Assembly: GCF_006715285.1 (NCBI RefSeq)
Contig: NZ_VFMX01000001.1
Location: 1 to 64,000, forward strand
Reading direction: 5' to 3'
Origin: Arthrobacter sp. SLBN-83
Lineage (GTDB): Bacteria; Actinomycetota; Actinomycetes; Actinomycetales; Micrococcaceae
Length of the DNA: 64,000 nt
Part shown: positions 1 to 12,600 of the stretch, in pieces
How positions within the stretch are numbered: the stretch's first letter is position 1
Layout: each line of letters begins with the position of its first letter
Made by a program: the position numbers and the translations under genes
Notes under the pieces: generated by a model
The model's database searches: none
The model's input: the letters and a program-made list of their open reading frames with translations, nothing else
What the model was told of the DNA's origin: nothing

Positions 1-305
1 TTGTGGAATTCGAACTTCTGCGTCTTCTGGTCGTAGACGGTCACACCGGTCACGTCCGACGGCAGCAGGTCGGGGGTGAACTGAATGCGGTTGTTGGAGC
101 CCTGCACGGTGGCCGCAAGGGCACGGGCCAGGGAGGTCTTGCCGGTGCCTGGCGCATCCTCGAACAGGACGTGGCCCTCGGCCAGCATCGCGGTGAAGGT
201 CAGGCGGATGACGTGCTCCTTGCCCAACACCGCCTGCCCCACGTTGGCAACCAGCTTTTCGAATGTGTCGGCAAACCACTCGGCCTGCTCGATGGTCATG
301 GTCAT
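1..305 (-). CDS. MoxR-family AAA+ ATPase, N-terminal part (runs off the window)
   Basis: Only the first 101 codons lie in the window; the gene continues beyond base 1. The translation starts [18 protein letters not shown] and contains a Walker A motif, [12 protein letters not shown], at about residues 47-58, preceded by the [11 protein letters not shown] stretch typical of MoxR ATPases. Family knowledge: MoxR proteins are chaperone-like AAA+ ATPases, usually encoded beside DUF58 and transglutaminase-like proteins, and act in maturation of protein complexes or envelope processes. The gene lies 68 bp downstream of the second giant Ig/FN3 protein on the same strand, so co-transcription is likely. 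The ATG at 305 was chosen; an in-frame ATG at 299 is also possible. The family call is firm, the substrate unknown. Confidence 0.9.
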   Translation of the reverse strand, partial: MTMTIEQAEWFADTFEKLVANVGQAVLGKEHVIRLTFTAMLAEGHVLFEDAPGTGKTSLARALAATVQGSNNRIQFTPDLLPSDVTGVTVYDQKTQKFEFH

Positions 306-373
306 GAAGGTTGTTCTTCCTCTGGTTGTGGCTGGTTTGTCGTGTTGTTGTGAAAGACCGGGTTGCCGCGGTC

Positions 374-3300
374 TTAGTAGCTGGCCGGGCAGGAACCCAT
401 GCCGGCAGTTGAGCCGGTGATGGTGTCAGCCCTGATGAACCGGTACTGGTTGGTCCACCGGCTGCCGTTGCGTTCGTAGATGTAGTACCAGCGGCTTGAG
501 CCCCATCCGTCGCGGTAGCACTCGAGTCCAAGGTTGGAGCCCTGAGGCATCATGTAGGACGTGCAGGTTCCGCTGGACCAGTGGTCTCCGCTGCCCTTGG
601 CTTCCTCCAGGCAGCTGTTGACCCGGACCGTGACGTTCCACAGCTTGGGTCCCGGTGGCGGCGGCGCTGCGCCGCTGCTGGACGTATCGCTGCCGATGCG
701 GCCCTGCTGTCCGCCGCTGATGGCGCGTACCTCCAGTTTGTGCGTCTCGGCGTATCCAACGCTCTTGGAGAAGCTGCGCTGTGTGGTGTCCTGCCATGCG
801 CCGTTGTCCAGGCTGATCTGGTAGCCAGTCACTGCCCGGCCGTTGCCGTCCGGCTGGTTCCAGGTCCAGGAGACCGTCTTGTCGCCGACGCCGCTGCTCT
901 TGCTGCCGTTGACATTCGGGGCGAAGGCCAAACCGTACGGGTTGACGGCGTTGGATGGAGCACTGGCGTCACCTGCGGAGGTGCTGCGGGAAGAGACCGC
1001 CCACACCACTACAGATGTTTGCGTGCCGTTGGCTGCCGCCACCACGCCACCGCCGGCAGGGATGGAGCCTGACCCACCTCCGGACGTCAGGCTGTAGCGA
1101 TAGGTGATTTCGCTGGTCGCCGAGCCGTTGCGCTGGGCGTCCGTCAGTGGCGTGAACCGGACATCGATCTTGCCGCCGTTCCCGTTGGTATCCACCAGGG
1201 TGGCCGAGGGCGCTGCCACCGTTCCGGGTTTGCCCACCGCACGCGTTGCAGCCGACGGCGCGCTGGTGCCGCTGGTGCCCGCCTTGTTGGTGGCCGAAAC
1301 GGTGAAGGTGTAGCTCGACTCCGAGTTGTCCACAGTGACGTTCTGGGACGTGCCGGCCACCTGCTGGCTGGCAATGGCGGCTCCGCCCCGGAGTGTGGTC
1401 AGCGTGTAACCGGAGACGGCGTCACCATTGTTATTCGGCGCCGACCACACCACTCGCAGCTGGCTTTGCGAACCCACGGGCGTGGCCTGTGCCACGCTTG
1501 GCGCTGCCGGTGTTGCGGGCACGCCGGCGGGAACTTCGGCAGCCGAATACGGGCTCCACTCAGACGGATCCTTGGCGTCGTTCCGGGCCAGGACCCGCAC
1601 CTTGTAGGACACGCCGTTCTGGAGGCCCTTCCACACGTAATTGACCGACGTCAGCCCTTGAATCTGGGCGTTCTGGCCGGCAGGAGCCGGCGAGATTTCC
1701 AGGTCATAGGACTTCACGGGCGAGCCCTTGCTGGCCGGAGCGGTCCAGGCGACCGTCAACTGCTTGTCGCCGAACTTCAACGACGGCGCCAGGGGGGTGT
1801 CCGGCTTCACGTCGGGGCGGACATCGGCCGAGGCCGGGGAACGCTCGGACTCACCAAACTCGTTGGTGGCCGTCACCTGGAAGTGGTAGGTGGTGTTGTT
1901 GGTCAGGCCGTTCAGGGTGCAGGTGTTGGCGGGGCAGTCCTGCCGGAAGCCGCCCTCCCCGTACACGGTGTACTTGGTGATGGCTGAACCGCGGTCGGCG
2001 GGCGCGGACCAGTTGAGCAGTGCGGTTTGGTCCCCTACGCTCTGGGCCTGCGGCGTGGTGGGAGCCGTGGGCTTGTCCTTGACGGTGAGCCGGACCCGGG
2101 CCGTGGCGTGCCGGGAGCTGTCCTGTGTCTTGTCCTCCACCGTGTACGCAACCACCAGGGTTCCGGTGAAGCCCGGCGCCGGGGTAACGGTGATCGAATC
2201 ACCGTTGACGCCCACGTTGCCGCTGCCGGTCTCGGTGTTCGCGGCAATGATCTTCAGCGGGGTTTCCGGGAACGGGTTGGCGTCGTTTGCCAGGACGTTG
2301 ATGGTGACGGGCTTTCCTGCCGCAGCGTTCGGCTCGACGTCGTCGTTGGCCACGGGCTTGGGCCGGTTGGAGGCCGTCACGGCAAGCTGGTACGTCGCCG
2401 TGGCTTCAAGCCCGCGCGGGTCCGTCGCCTTGACCTGGACGGCAGCCCTGGTGCCGGTGGCGGTGGAATCCGCAGCCGAAACCTTCAACGTCTGGCCTTC
2501 GATGCGTGCGTTGAAGCCTCCCGGAGAGTCCCCTATCAGCTGGTACTTCATCTTCTCGACGTCGTCCTGGTCGGGGTCGGAAGTCAGCTTGCCCAGGTCG
2601 GTGCTGGCCGAGTCGCCCTTGGGAACATCCACGTTGGCGCCCAGCAGCTCCGGCGGGTTGTTCTTGTTGGGGTCCGGCAGCACTTTGGTCCTGATGCTGA
2701 GGGTGGACTTCAGGTCGGCAGGATCGTCAGGTCCTGAGCCGTCGGTCACTTCGAAGGTGAGCGATCCAGGGCCAACATAGTCGGCGCCGGCGGAGTATTT
2801 GAGCCCGGCACCGTCACGGATGATGGGGTCGCCGCCGTCGGCTCCGATGAGCTTGATCCTGTCCGCCTGGGTGATGCGGGGCGACCGGCCTTCGCGAACC
2901 TTGACCCATTCCTTCAGGTCGACGTCGACCGACTGCCCGGCCACCACTTCCAGGACCTCGTCCTTGGCCAGGGTGGGAATCTGTTGGCCCAGGCCGGGCA
3001 CCCAGATGATGGCGGCGGACTGCTGGCCGTCCACGTCTTCGACGGTGTACGGGATGAGCTGCGGCTGTTCGGTGAGGTCCACCAGCACGTTGCCGTTGCC
3101 GCCCGGGCGGGCAGTGGTGGCCTCGGTGCTGATCTTCAGGTTTTCGCCTACACCGTCCGGGTCCTCGTCGTTCTTGAGGACCGGCACGTCAACGGCGGTC
3201 TTGCCCATGGCCTGGGCGGAGGTGACCCTGTCGTCGCGGGCGATCGGGGCCTTCAGGGGCACGTCATTGTCAACCACCAGGCGAATAGTGGCCTGGGCGG

Positions 3301-6300
3301 TGGCATCGCGGTCATCGGCAACTGTGTACCGGACGTTGACGGTGCCGGCCTCCTTAGGGGCCAGGAGGATGATGCGGCCGCTGTTCTTGCTCACGGTGGC
3401 CTGCAGGGCGGGATCTGCCTCGATGCCGTCGGTGAGGATGCGGATGCGGTCGCCGTCGGGATCGGTGTCGTTGGCAATGGCATCCACGGCGATCTGCCGG
3501 CCCGGGCGGACCCGGACTTCGTCGTCCACCGGGGTGGGCTTCTGGTTGATCTCGCCCCGGGGTGCAATACCAACCGTCACGGTGCCTGTATTGGCGGCGC
3601 CTTGGCGGTCCACTACTTTGTAGCGGAACGTGTCGGTTCCGGCACCGTCGCCGGCGGCCGTGAAATCGATGAAATTGCTGCCCACGGTGGCGGTGCCCAT
3701 GGCAGGGGTGCTGTCGATGCCGGTCAGCTGCACGGAGTCGCCGTCGGGGTCGATGCCGTCCAAGGGAACGGGAATCCGGACGGTGCCGGCCGCCACCACG
3801 CGCGCGGTGAGGTTCCGCGGCTGCGGCCGGGAGTTCTCCGCGCCTTCGAGCGGCAAAATGTGGATGGTGACGGCGGCGGCGCTTTTCTGCCCCTGCGGGT
3901 CCACGGCGTTGTAGATGGCCCGGACTGTCTTGGGTTGGCTGCCCGCGATGAAACGCAGGGTGTTCTCGGAAACGAAGCTCTTGCCGTCGGCGGGATCAAC
4001 CGCCTGCGGCAGGACGGGATCCACGCTCAGTTCCTGGCCCTGCGGGTGGGTGTCGTTGTCCAGGACGGGGATGGTGACTACGTCGTTGGCGCGCACATTC
4101 ACTTCGTCCGGCTTGGGCTGCGGCGCTTCCACCACGGCCGGCGCAGGGACGGGTACCACGGAGACACTGCCGGTGGCGGACTTCTTGCCGTTCGACATGG
4201 TGTATTCGAACAGTATGGGGTCCTTGGTCCCCAGAATGTCGGTGATCCGGAGGACACTGTGGTTGATCACGCTGACGGATACGGTGGCGTTGTCCGGAAG
4301 CTTGACGGACTGCAGCACCAGGACTCCGCCAGAGGGGTCGGAGTCGTTCGCCAGCGGGTCCAGCAGCACGCTTCCGCCGGTGGGCATCAGGGCAACGTCG
4401 TGCACCGCCACCGGATCGCCGCCGTCGTTCCCGGACTCCACGTCCACGCGGATGAGTCCCTGGCTGCTTTGCGGCCCGTTGCTGGCGATGTAGGTCAGGT
4501 AGACCGGGCCGGGGGTGCTGCTGCGGAACGTGAAGGTGCCGCCGTCGGTCACGGGGCCGAGTTCGGCCGGCCCGTTGACTTCCACCTGCGCCAGTCGGAG
4601 GGCCCCTCCGTTGGGGTCGACGTCGTTCTTCAGGGGTGAGATCACCAGGTCCTGGCCCACGACGGCCGTGACGTGGTCGGCGTTGACCACCGGTGCCAGG
4701 GCTCCGGGCGGCTGGACGTTGACCACAACCTTGCCGGTAACCGTGGCGCGGCCGTCCCAGATGGTCACCTGGACATTCTTCTTGCCCGCCGTGGCGCCGG
4801 AGTCCTGGAAGGTGAGGAGCCCGTCGCGCCGGACCTTGACCTGGTCCTGGTCGTTGTCAGCCTTCGCGTCGAGCAGGACCAGGTCGTCGCCGTCGGGATC
4901 GATCCAGTCGGTAAGGATGTTCTGGCTGACCGTCTTTCCTTGTTCCACGAGCATGGTGGTGTCTTCGCCGCGCTTGAATTTGGGCGGCTTGTTTTCGTCC
5001 GGCCCCACGACCGTCAAAGTGACCTGGCCGGTGGCGGACAGGCCGCGGCCGTCGGAGGCACTGTAGTTAAAGGTCTCCGTGCCCGGCTTGGCATCGGCGG
5101 GGACGGTGATCTGGAAGGCCGTCCCGCCGTAGATGCTTTCGAGGGTGCCTGACTTGGGTCCGGCGTCCGCCGCCAAGGCAGCCGTCAGGACGTCACCGTC
5201 GGGGTCGGAGTCGTTGTCCAGGACGCTGAGGATGGTGGTGCGGCCAGGGCGGACACCAACGCCGTCCGGCTTGGTTTCCGGCGGCCGGTTGGGCTTGGTG
5301 CGGTCCGGGAGGACATTGATGGTGTTGTTGTCCGCGGATTCCTGGTCCTGGTCCTCGGACTGGTTCTTGGGCGGGACAACGTCGTCCCAGTTGTTGACCA
5401 GCTGCATGTTCTGGTTCACCAACCACACATTGCCGGAGTTCACATCGTTCAGGACCACCAGGTCCCGGTTCACCCGGAAAACATACGACGGCGACGCACT
5501 CGCCTTGGGCACGTCCACCTTCTTATCGTCCCCATCATTGGTGCAATCCCGCACATACTTATTCGCACCCGACCACGCCGCATGCACACACCCACCCAAC
5601 TGCACCGGCGCAGCAGGAACACCCTCACCATCAAACGACACCGTCTTCGCAGTCCCGCCATCCAACGGCTGCTCCAACAACGCCTTCCGCGTCGCCACCG
5701 CCACAACATCACTGCCCGGCCCCGCCTGCTGCAGCTTCGCATCCCGCGCATTCTCCAACTGCAACCGCTTACCACCAGGCAAAAACAAATTCCCCGCCGC
5801 AGCATCCAACACCACCGGCCGGTCCCCCACCACCGTCATCTGCAAATCCCCGGCACCCTTAAGCCCATCCCAGGTACTGGACTCCGACGACGTCACCGCA
5901 CCATCAGCATCCACCCCCGTCACCGTCACCACACCGGTCTTCGGATCCGCAGAATAAATCCGGTCATCAGCCCCAACAGACGACACAATCCCCGCCGAGC
6001 CGACCATCACCGGCTCCGAAGCCTCCTTATCAAAACCATTCACCGTGGACGGCGACACCGCCCACACCTTCCCCGACGCAGCATCCGTCACCGAAATCGT
6101 CCGGGCACCAAAACTCACATCAGCCGCCCCCGGCAACTGCTTATCCCCACCAAGACGCATATTCGCCGGCGACACCTGATTCAACGTCGAACCAGTCTCA
6201 TCATCAACAAACACCTCACCGGCATGCTGCAACACATCAAACGTCGTCGACGCCGGCGTCACCGCCCCATCCAACACCCGCGACGGATAATTCAACCGCC

Positions 6301-6487
6301 CCACAGCATTCTTCGACTTCGACACCACCCACACGCCACCGTCATTCAACTCCACCTCAGTGGTCTTAAACCCCGGATACAACACAGCACCCGTCACCAC
6401 CACAGCCACCACAGCACCAAACGCAGTACCGGTGACGAGTTTCCTGTGTCGCTTTTTCAGCCCAAGCTTCCCCAGCAGAGTTGTCAC
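374..6487 (-). CDS. Giant membrane-anchored Ig-like/cadherin-like and fibronectin III repeat protein (downstream copy)
   Basis: 2037 aa. A short basic N-terminus is followed by one membrane segment (about residues 19-38, [20 protein letters not shown]), so most of the protein should be outside the cell. Residues about 40-370 form a region with repeated DGG/VWVV-type strands, possibly a beta-propeller (inference). From about 390 to 1460 there are roughly ten repeats carrying variants of [10 protein letters not shown], an acidic Ca2+-loop-like signature of Ig/cadherin-like domains. About 1470-1930 hold five fibronectin III domains. The last 100 residues are Cys- and Trp-rich and unlike the tail of the neighbouring paralogue. 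The start is GTG at 6487. The gene lies 148 bp after its paralogue and 68 bp before the moxR-like gene. Bases 5379-6430 are nearly identical to the paralogue. Role unknown; surface adhesion or an envelope complex is inference. Confidence 0.88.
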   Translation of the reverse strand: MTTLLGKLGLKKRHRKLVTGTAFGAVVAVVVTGAVLYPGFKTTEVELNDGGVWVVSKSKNAVGRLNYPSRVLDGAVTPASTTFDVLQHAGEVFVDDETGSTLNQVSPANMRLGGDKQLPGAADVSFGARTISVTDAASGKVWAVSPSTVNGFDKEASEPVMVGSAGIVSSVGADDRIYSADPKTGVVTVTGVDADGAVTSSESSTWDGLKGAGDLQMTVVGDRPVVLDAAAGNLFLPGGKRLQLENARDAKLQQAGPGSDVVAVATRKALLEQPLDGGTAKTVSFDGEGVPAAPVQLGGCVHAAWSGANKYVRDCTNDGDDKKVDVPKASASPSYVFRVNRDLVVLNDVNSGNVWLVNQNMQLVNNWDDVVPPKNQSEDQDQESADNNTINVLPDRTKPNRPPETKPDGVGVRPGRTTILSVLDNDSDPDGDVLTAALAADAGPKSGTLESIYGGTAFQITVPADAKPGTETFNYSASDGRGLSATGQVTLTVVGPDENKPPKFKRGEDTTMLVEQGKTVSQNILTDWIDPDGDDLVLLDAKADNDQDQVKVRRDGLLTFQDSGATAGKKNVQVTIWDGRATVTGKVVVNVQPPGALAPVVNADHVTAVVGQDLVISPLKNDVDPNGGALRLAQVEVNGPAELGPVTDGGTFTFRSSTPGPVYLTYIASNGPQSSQGLIRVDVESGNDGGDPVAVHDVALMPTGGSVLLDPLANDSDPSGGVLVLQSVKLPDNATVSVSVINHSVLRITDILGTKDPILFEYTMSNGKKSATGSVSVVPVPAPAVVEAPQPKPDEVNVRANDVVTIPVLDNDTHPQGQELSVDPVLPQAVDPADGKSFVSENTLRFIAGSQPKTVRAIYNAVDPQGQKSAAAVTIHILPLEGAENSRPQPRNLTARVVAAGTVRIPVPLDGIDPDGDSVQLTGIDSTPAMGTATVGSNFIDFTAAGDGAGTDTFRYKVVDRQGAANTGTVTVGIAPRGEINQKPTPVDDEVRVRPGRQIAVDAIANDTDPDGDRIRILTDGIEADPALQATVSKNSGRIILLAPKEAGTVNVRYTVADDRDATAQATIRLVVDNDVPLKAPIARDDRVTSAQAMGKTAVDVPVLKNDEDPDGVGENLKISTEATTARPGGNGNVLVDLTEQPQLIPYTVEDVDGQQSAAIIWVPGLGQQIPTLAKDEVLEVVAGQSVDVDLKEWVKVREGRSPRITQADRIKLIGADGGDPIIRDGAGLKYSAGADYVGPGSLTFEVTDGSGPDDPADLKSTLSIRTKVLPDPNKNNPPELLGANVDVPKGDSASTDLGKLTSDPDQDDVEKMKYQLIGDSPGGFNARIEGQTLKVSAADSTATGTRAAVQVKATDPRGLEATATYQLAVTASNRPKPVANDDVEPNAAAGKPVTINVLANDANPFPETPLKIIAANTETGSGNVGVNGDSITVTPAPGFTGTLVVAYTVEDKTQDSSRHATARVRLTVKDKPTAPTTPQAQSVGDQTALLNWSAPADRGSAITKYTVYGEGGFRQDCPANTCTLNGLTNNTTYHFQVTATNEFGESERSPASADVRPDVKPDTPLAPSLKFGDKQLTVAWTAPASKGSPVKSYDLEISPAPAGQNAQIQGLTSVNYVWKGLQNGVSYKVRVLARNDAKDPSEWSPYSAAEVPAGVPATPAAPSVAQATPVGSQSQLRVVWSAPNNNGDAVSGYTLTTLRGGAAIASQQVAGTSQNVTVDNSESSYTFTVSATNKAGTSGTSAPSAATRAVGKPGTVAAPSATLVDTNGNGGKIDVRFTPLTDAQRNGSATSEITYRYSLTSGGGSGSIPAGGGVVAAANGTQTSVVVWAVSSRSTSAGDASAPSNAVNPYGLAFAPNVNGSKSSGVGDKTVSWTWNQPDGNGRAVTGYQISLDNGAWQDTTQRSFSKSVGYAETHKLEVRAISGGQQGRIGSDTSSSGAAPPPPGPKLWNVTVRVNSCLEEAKGSGDHWSSGTCTSYMMPQGSNLGLECYRDGWGSSRWYYIYERNGSRWTNQYRFIRADTITGSTAGMGSCPASY
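5379..6430 (-). repeat. 1052-bp near-identical block, copy 1
   Basis: This block encodes the membrane segment and N-terminal extracellular region of the downstream giant protein. It matches 11671-12722 with only three differences (5536 C/T, 5980 A/C, 6247 T/C), and identity ends abruptly at both sides. In the coding sense its third positions favour G and T (TTG, GGG, AAT, TAT, GTG), unlike the C-rich third positions of the rest of the gene. Confidence 0.95.
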
Positions 6488-6635
6488 AGCGTTACTTTTC
6501 CCTCAGATTGTGTAGCCAGATGGCGGCCTGGTCGAAGGACAGGCAGCAGGCTTTCTTTCCCCGCGGCAAGCCTACCGAAGCCCTGCAACCCCCGCGATGG
6601 GGACAACTGCCCGCGGACTGCCGGAACTGCCTGTG

Positions 6636-9600
6636 TCAGCAATGCGGTGCTCCCAGCGATGCGGGGTCCGCAAGCGTGGTGTGGCCGGCGATGACGTATC
6701 GGCCCACGTTGCGTGCCGAACCGGATTCAACCCGCCACCAGCGGACAATGCCGTTGCCGGACCAGTTATCGCTCTGATCGATGTAGCACGCCACCATGAT
6801 GCGGTCCTGGTCTGCCTTGTAGAACCACGGCGGGCTGTCGGCGTTGACGCCGTCACAGTCGAAGTAGGGACTTGGCCGGTAGTTGGACCCGCCCAGGGTG
6901 AACGTGCAGCTCCGGACGAAGTTGGGGTCGGAAGTCTTGATCCTGGTTTCCCAGAGCCCCTGCTTGCCCGCGTTGGCGCTGGCCGTGACCACTGCGCTGC
7001 CGGTGCCCATGGAGTTGAAGGTCTGGACGGCGATGGTGACGGTGTCCCCGAAGTTTGCCGTGTTGACCGTCCTGCTGCCGGAGGGGGCAACGCTCTCCCA
7101 CCCGCCGTTGTTGATCCTGATCTTGGTCTGCGCCACATCGTTGGTGCTGGTGGACGGTGAGGACCAGTTGAGGGTGGCCGACTTCTGATTCACGGCCCCG
7201 TCCTGCCCGGACGCTGAGGGCGTGCCCGGGGATCCGTAGGGCGTGGTGGTGGCGGGTGCACTGCTGTCCGAGCTCGGCGCCACCGTGGAATTGGCGATCA
7301 CGGTGATGCTGACCGCGGTGCCGTTGCTGAAGCCGCTGATGATCTGCCCGGGCGTGATGGGCCCGCGGGTACCGTTGCTGGCGTTGTACGTGTAGCTGAC
7401 TTCGTTCTCGGCTGAGCCGTTGCGTTCGGCCGCCGTCAGCCTGCGGAAGTCCACCGTCACCGAGCGCCCGGCTCCGCCGGTGTTCGCCGGCGTGGCTGTA
7501 ACTCCGGAGACCGGCGACAGCTTGCCGGTGGCACGGCGGGGTGCCGAGGGCGGGCTGGCCGCTCCCTTTCCGGCCTTGTTTTCCGCCTGCACCGTAAAGG
7601 TATAGGCGGCCTCGGAGTTGTTGGCGGTGAAGTTGGCCGTGCGGACGTTGCCCGGGACGGCCTGCGTCTGGTCCGCGGCGTTGCCGCCGCTCATGGTGAC
7701 GTAGTAGGTGCTGATGGGGTCGCCGTTGGTAGTGGGTTCGGCCCAGGTGACCCGCAGCTGGTTCTGGGTGCCCACGGAGGATGCGACGGCGGATGACGGG
7801 GCGGCAGGTGCCGCCGGAACGCCGGCCGGGTTGTCTTCGGCAGAGTAGGTCCCCCAGTCGGACGGGCCAAGCTCGTTGACAGCCTGCGCGCGCACTTTGT
7901 ACTTCACGCCGTTGGTGAGGCCGGTCCAGGTGTAGTTCAGCCCGGCTACCTCATTCTTAACCGCAACCCCGCTGGCCGGTGGCGGCGAAATCTCCAGGTT
8001 GTAGTGCTTCACCGGCGAGCCCTCGGTCTTCGCAGCGGGCCAGTTGACGGCCATGGTCTTGTCGCCGGCCTTGACCGTGGGCGCCTCCGGCGGGGACGGC
8101 TTTTCGTCAGGACGGATTTCGTTGGAGTGCGGGGAAGCCTGGGAGTCCCCCACCTCGTTGGTGGCCAGCACCGTGAAGACGTACTTCACATTGTTGGTGA
8201 GTCCGCTCAAGGTGCAGGTGGTGGTGGGGCACTTTTGTTCGAAGCCGTTGTTCGAACGGACGGTGTACCCGGTGATGGGGGCGCCGTTGTCCGACGGCGG
8301 AGCCCACTTGAGCACCGCAGTGCGGCTCCGGACGTCGGTGGCGCTGGGGGCCGAAGGCGCGTCGGGTTTGCCGCGGACTGTGAGCCGCAGGCGTCCGTCG
8401 ACCTGGCGTGACAGGTCCCCCGTCTTGTCCCCCACGGTGTAGCGGACCACCATGACGCCCTTGTACCCGTCAGCCGGGGTAACGGTGATGCTGTCGCCTG
8501 CCACCGCCGGCTGCCCGGCCGCGGCTCCGGTCTCCACGGTGGCGCCAATGATCCGCAGGGGTGTGTCCGGGAACGGATTGAAGTCGTTGGCCAGGACGTT
8601 GACCTGTTCCGTCTTCCCGGCGTTGGCTTTGTCCACCACGTCATCATTGGCAACCGGCAGGGGCCTGTTGGAGGCAACGTGGCGGGCCGTGATGGTGGCC
8701 CCTACGGCGGCTGACCTGCCGTCGGTGACCTTCACCTGGATGTTTCCGGTGACGCCGATTCCAAGGGAACCGTCGGCAGTAATGGCGAGCGTGGCGCCGT
8801 CGACCTTTGCGGTGAACCCGGCGGGAAGCGTGCCGTCCAGTTCGAAGCGGAGGTTGTCCTTGTCCCGTTCGTCCACATCCTTGGCCAGCCCGGCCAGGTC
8901 AACGGTTGCCGTTTCGGCTTTCGGAACGTCCACGGAGGTGCCGCTGAAGGTGGGCGGGTGGTTGGCGTTGGGGTCGGGGATTACCTTGGTCATGATCACC
9001 AGCGTGGCTTTCAAGCCGTCGCCGTCTTCGGGTCCGGAGCCGTCCGTCACCTCGAAGGTGATGGAGCCGGGGCCCACATAATCGGGTTTCGCGGTGTAGC
9101 GGAGGGCCTTGCCGTCGGACTGGATGACGCCCTCCGGCGATCCGCCCTGGACCCGCACGGAATCAGCCACGGTGACCCTGGCGGTCCGGCCGTTGCGGAC
9201 CCGGACGTATTCGGCGAGGTCCAGGGTGATGTCCTTGCCGGCCATGACTTCGACCGGCTCCGTTTTGGCCAGGGTGGGGTACTGCACGCCCTGGCCGGGG
9301 ATCCACATGAGGGCCGTGGAGGTGAGGCCGTCGACGTCGGTCACCGTGTAGGGAATCAGCTGGTCCTCCGGGGTCAGCGTCACCACCACGTTGCCGGAGC
9401 CGCCCACGCGGGCGTTGGGGTTGCCGTCGGGCAGGCTGATGGTGAGGTCTGCCGCCACGCCGTCGGCGTCGGAGTCGTTCTTCAGGACCGGGACATCCAC
9501 GGCGGTCTTGCCCAGAGTTTCGGCCACCGTGACCCGGTCATCCTTGGCCACGGGCCGTTTGAGATCCGCATCGGGGCTGGTCCGGATCCGGATCACGGCA

Positions 9601-12600
9601 CTGGCGGAAGCCTTCTTGTCGTCCTGGATGCGGTAGCTGATGCTTTCGTTGCCGGCGGCCGCAGGTGCGGTGAAGAGCACCTTGGCACCATCCGTCGCCT
9701 CGACCTGCAGTTCGCGTGCGGCCTCGAAACCGTCGGAAACCAGGCTGAGGGGATCGCCGTCGGGATCTGAATCGTTGGCCAGGGCCTCCACGGCCACTTT
9801 GCGGCCGGGCCGGACGTCTACGGCGTCGTCCACTGCGATGGGTTTTTGGTTGTTGGCCTCCGGCGGGGCAATGCCGACGATGACGGTGCCGGTGTTCTCG
9901 GCACCAATCCGGTCACGGACGCGGTAGGTGAAGCTGTCGGTGCCCGCGGCATCACCAGCGGCGGTGAATTCCAGGTAGCCGTCCCGGACCACGGCTGTTC
10001 CCATGGCGGGTGCCTTGTCGATGCCAATGAGCTGGACGGAGTCGCCGTCGGCGTCGATGCCGTCCAGGGGCACGGGTACCTTGACAGTCATCCCAGCCAC
10101 CACCCGGGCGGTCAGGTTACGGGGCTCGGGCCGGGTGTTCCGGTCGTCGTCGCGGGCGCGGATGCGGATGGTGACCTGTTGGGAATCCACCTGCCCGGAG
10201 GCGTTCTGCACCTTGTAAATGGCGTAGACGGTCTTTGCCTCGGGTCCGGCGATAAACCGGAGCTGGTCGCCCGCCACGAACATGCGGCCGTCGGCGGCGT
10301 CAGGCTGCTGGGCGAGATCGGGCAGCAGGGTGAGCTTGGAGCCGTTGGGGTCGGAGTCGTTGGCCAGGACGGGGATGGTGACGACGTCGTTGACCCGGAC
10401 GGTGGCCTCGTCCGGCTTTGCCTGGGGTGCCTGGAGCTTGGCCGGCGCGGGAACCATCAGCACGGCAATCTCGCCGGTGGCGGACGAGCGGCCGTTGGAG
10501 ACGGTGTACCGCACGGTCAACTGGCCTTCGGCGCGGATGTCGGTGATCCGCACCACGGAGTGGTCAAGCACCGCGACGCTCACGGGCAGTCCGGCGTCGG
10601 CAGTCACGGACTGCACCACCAGGACACCGCCCGACGGGTCGGAGTCGTTGCCAAGGACGTCCACCAGGACATCTCCGCCCGTGGGCAGCAGCGCGGTGTC
10701 GCGGACGGCAACGGGCGCTCCCTCGTCGGTGCCCGGCACCACGTCCACGCGTACCAGCTGCTGTGCGCTGGCGGGGCCGTTGGTCGCCAGGTAGCTGACG
10801 TAGTGCGCCCCGACGGTACGGGAGTTGAAGGTGAAGGTCTGCTGGTCCGGGTTGAGGGTGGCAGTGGATTCAGCATCGGGGCTGGCCTGTGCCAGCCGCA
10901 GAGTCCCGCCCTGGGGGTCGGAATCATTCTTCAGCGACGTGATCACGGTGTCGGTGCCTGCAACTGCCACCACGTGGTCTGCGTTGGCGATGGGAGGCAG
11001 GGCGCCGGGGCTCCGGACATCCACGGTGACCTTGCCCTCTGCTGTGGACTGCCCGTCGGAGACCGATACGGTCAGGACCTTGCGGCCGGGGCCGGCGCCG
11101 GAGTCCTGGAAGGTCAGCTGGCCGTCGGGGCGGATGCGGGCCTGGTCAAGGGGGTCGCTGCTGGAGACGGAGACGGCAAACAGGTCGTCGCCGTCGGGGT
11201 CTATCCAGTCGGTGAGGATGTTTTGCGTGACGGCCTTGCCGGATTGGACCACCAGCGTGGTGTTCCGGTTGGGCTTCTGGCGCGGCGGGGTGTTGGTGCC
11301 GGGCGGGACGACGTTCAAGGTGATGTCCGCCGACGCGGAGAGGCCGCGGCCGTCGTCCACGGTGTACTTGAAGGTTTCGCTGCCTGTTTTGTCGGCGGGT
11401 ACCGCGATCTGCAGGCCGGTGGAGCCGTAGATGGGTGATACGGCACCGGTCTTGACTCCTTCCGGGGTGCGGACGGTGAGGACGTCGCCGTCGGGGTCGG
11501 AGTCGTTGTCCAGCACCGGCAGGATGGTTGTCTTTCCGGCGCGGATACCGAATTGGTCCGGTTTGGCCACCGGGGCATTGTTGGGTTTGGTGCGGTCCGG
11601 CAGGACGGTTTGCTGGACTTCGTCGGCGGAGTCCTTATCGGCGTCGTCGGAGGTTTCCTTGGGCGGAATGACGTCGTCCCAGTTGTTGACCAGCTGCATG
11701 TTCTGGTTCACCAACCACACATTGCCGGAGTTCACATCGTTCAGGACCACCAGGTCCCGGTTCACCCGGAAAACATACGACGGCGACGCACTCGCCTTGG
11801 GCACGTCCACCTTCTTATCGTCCCCATTATTGGTGCAATCCCGCACATACTTATTCGCACCCGACCACGCCGCATGCACACACCCACCCAACTGCACCGG
11901 CGCAGCAGGAACACCCTCACCATCAAACGACACCGTCTTCGCAGTCCCGCCATCCAACGGCTGCTCCAACAACGCCTTCCGCGTCGCCACCGCCACAACA
12001 TCACTGCCCGGCCCCGCCTGCTGCAGCTTCGCATCCCGCGCATTCTCCAACTGCAACCGCTTACCACCAGGCAAAAACAAATTCCCCGCCGCAGCATCCA
12101 ACACCACCGGCCGGTCCCCCACCACCGTCATCTGCAAATCCCCGGCACCCTTAAGCCCATCCCAGGTACTGGACTCCGACGACGTCACCGCACCATCAGC
12201 ATCCACCCCCGTCACCGTCACCACACCGGTCTTCGGATCCGCAGAATAAATCCGGTCATCAGCCCCAACAGCCGACACAATCCCCGCCGAGCCGACCATC
12301 ACCGGCTCCGAAGCCTCCTTATCAAAACCATTCACCGTGGACGGCGACACCGCCCACACCTTCCCCGACGCAGCATCCGTCACCGAAATCGTCCGGGCAC
12401 CAAAACTCACATCAGCCGCCCCCGGCAACTGCTTATCCCCACCAAGACGCATATTCGCCGGCGACACCTGATTCAACGTCGAACCAGTCTCATCATCAAC
12501 AAACACCTCACCGGCATGCTGCAACACATCAAACGTCGCCGACGCCGGCGTCACCGCCCCATCCAACACCCGCGACGGATAATTCAACCGCCCCACAGCA

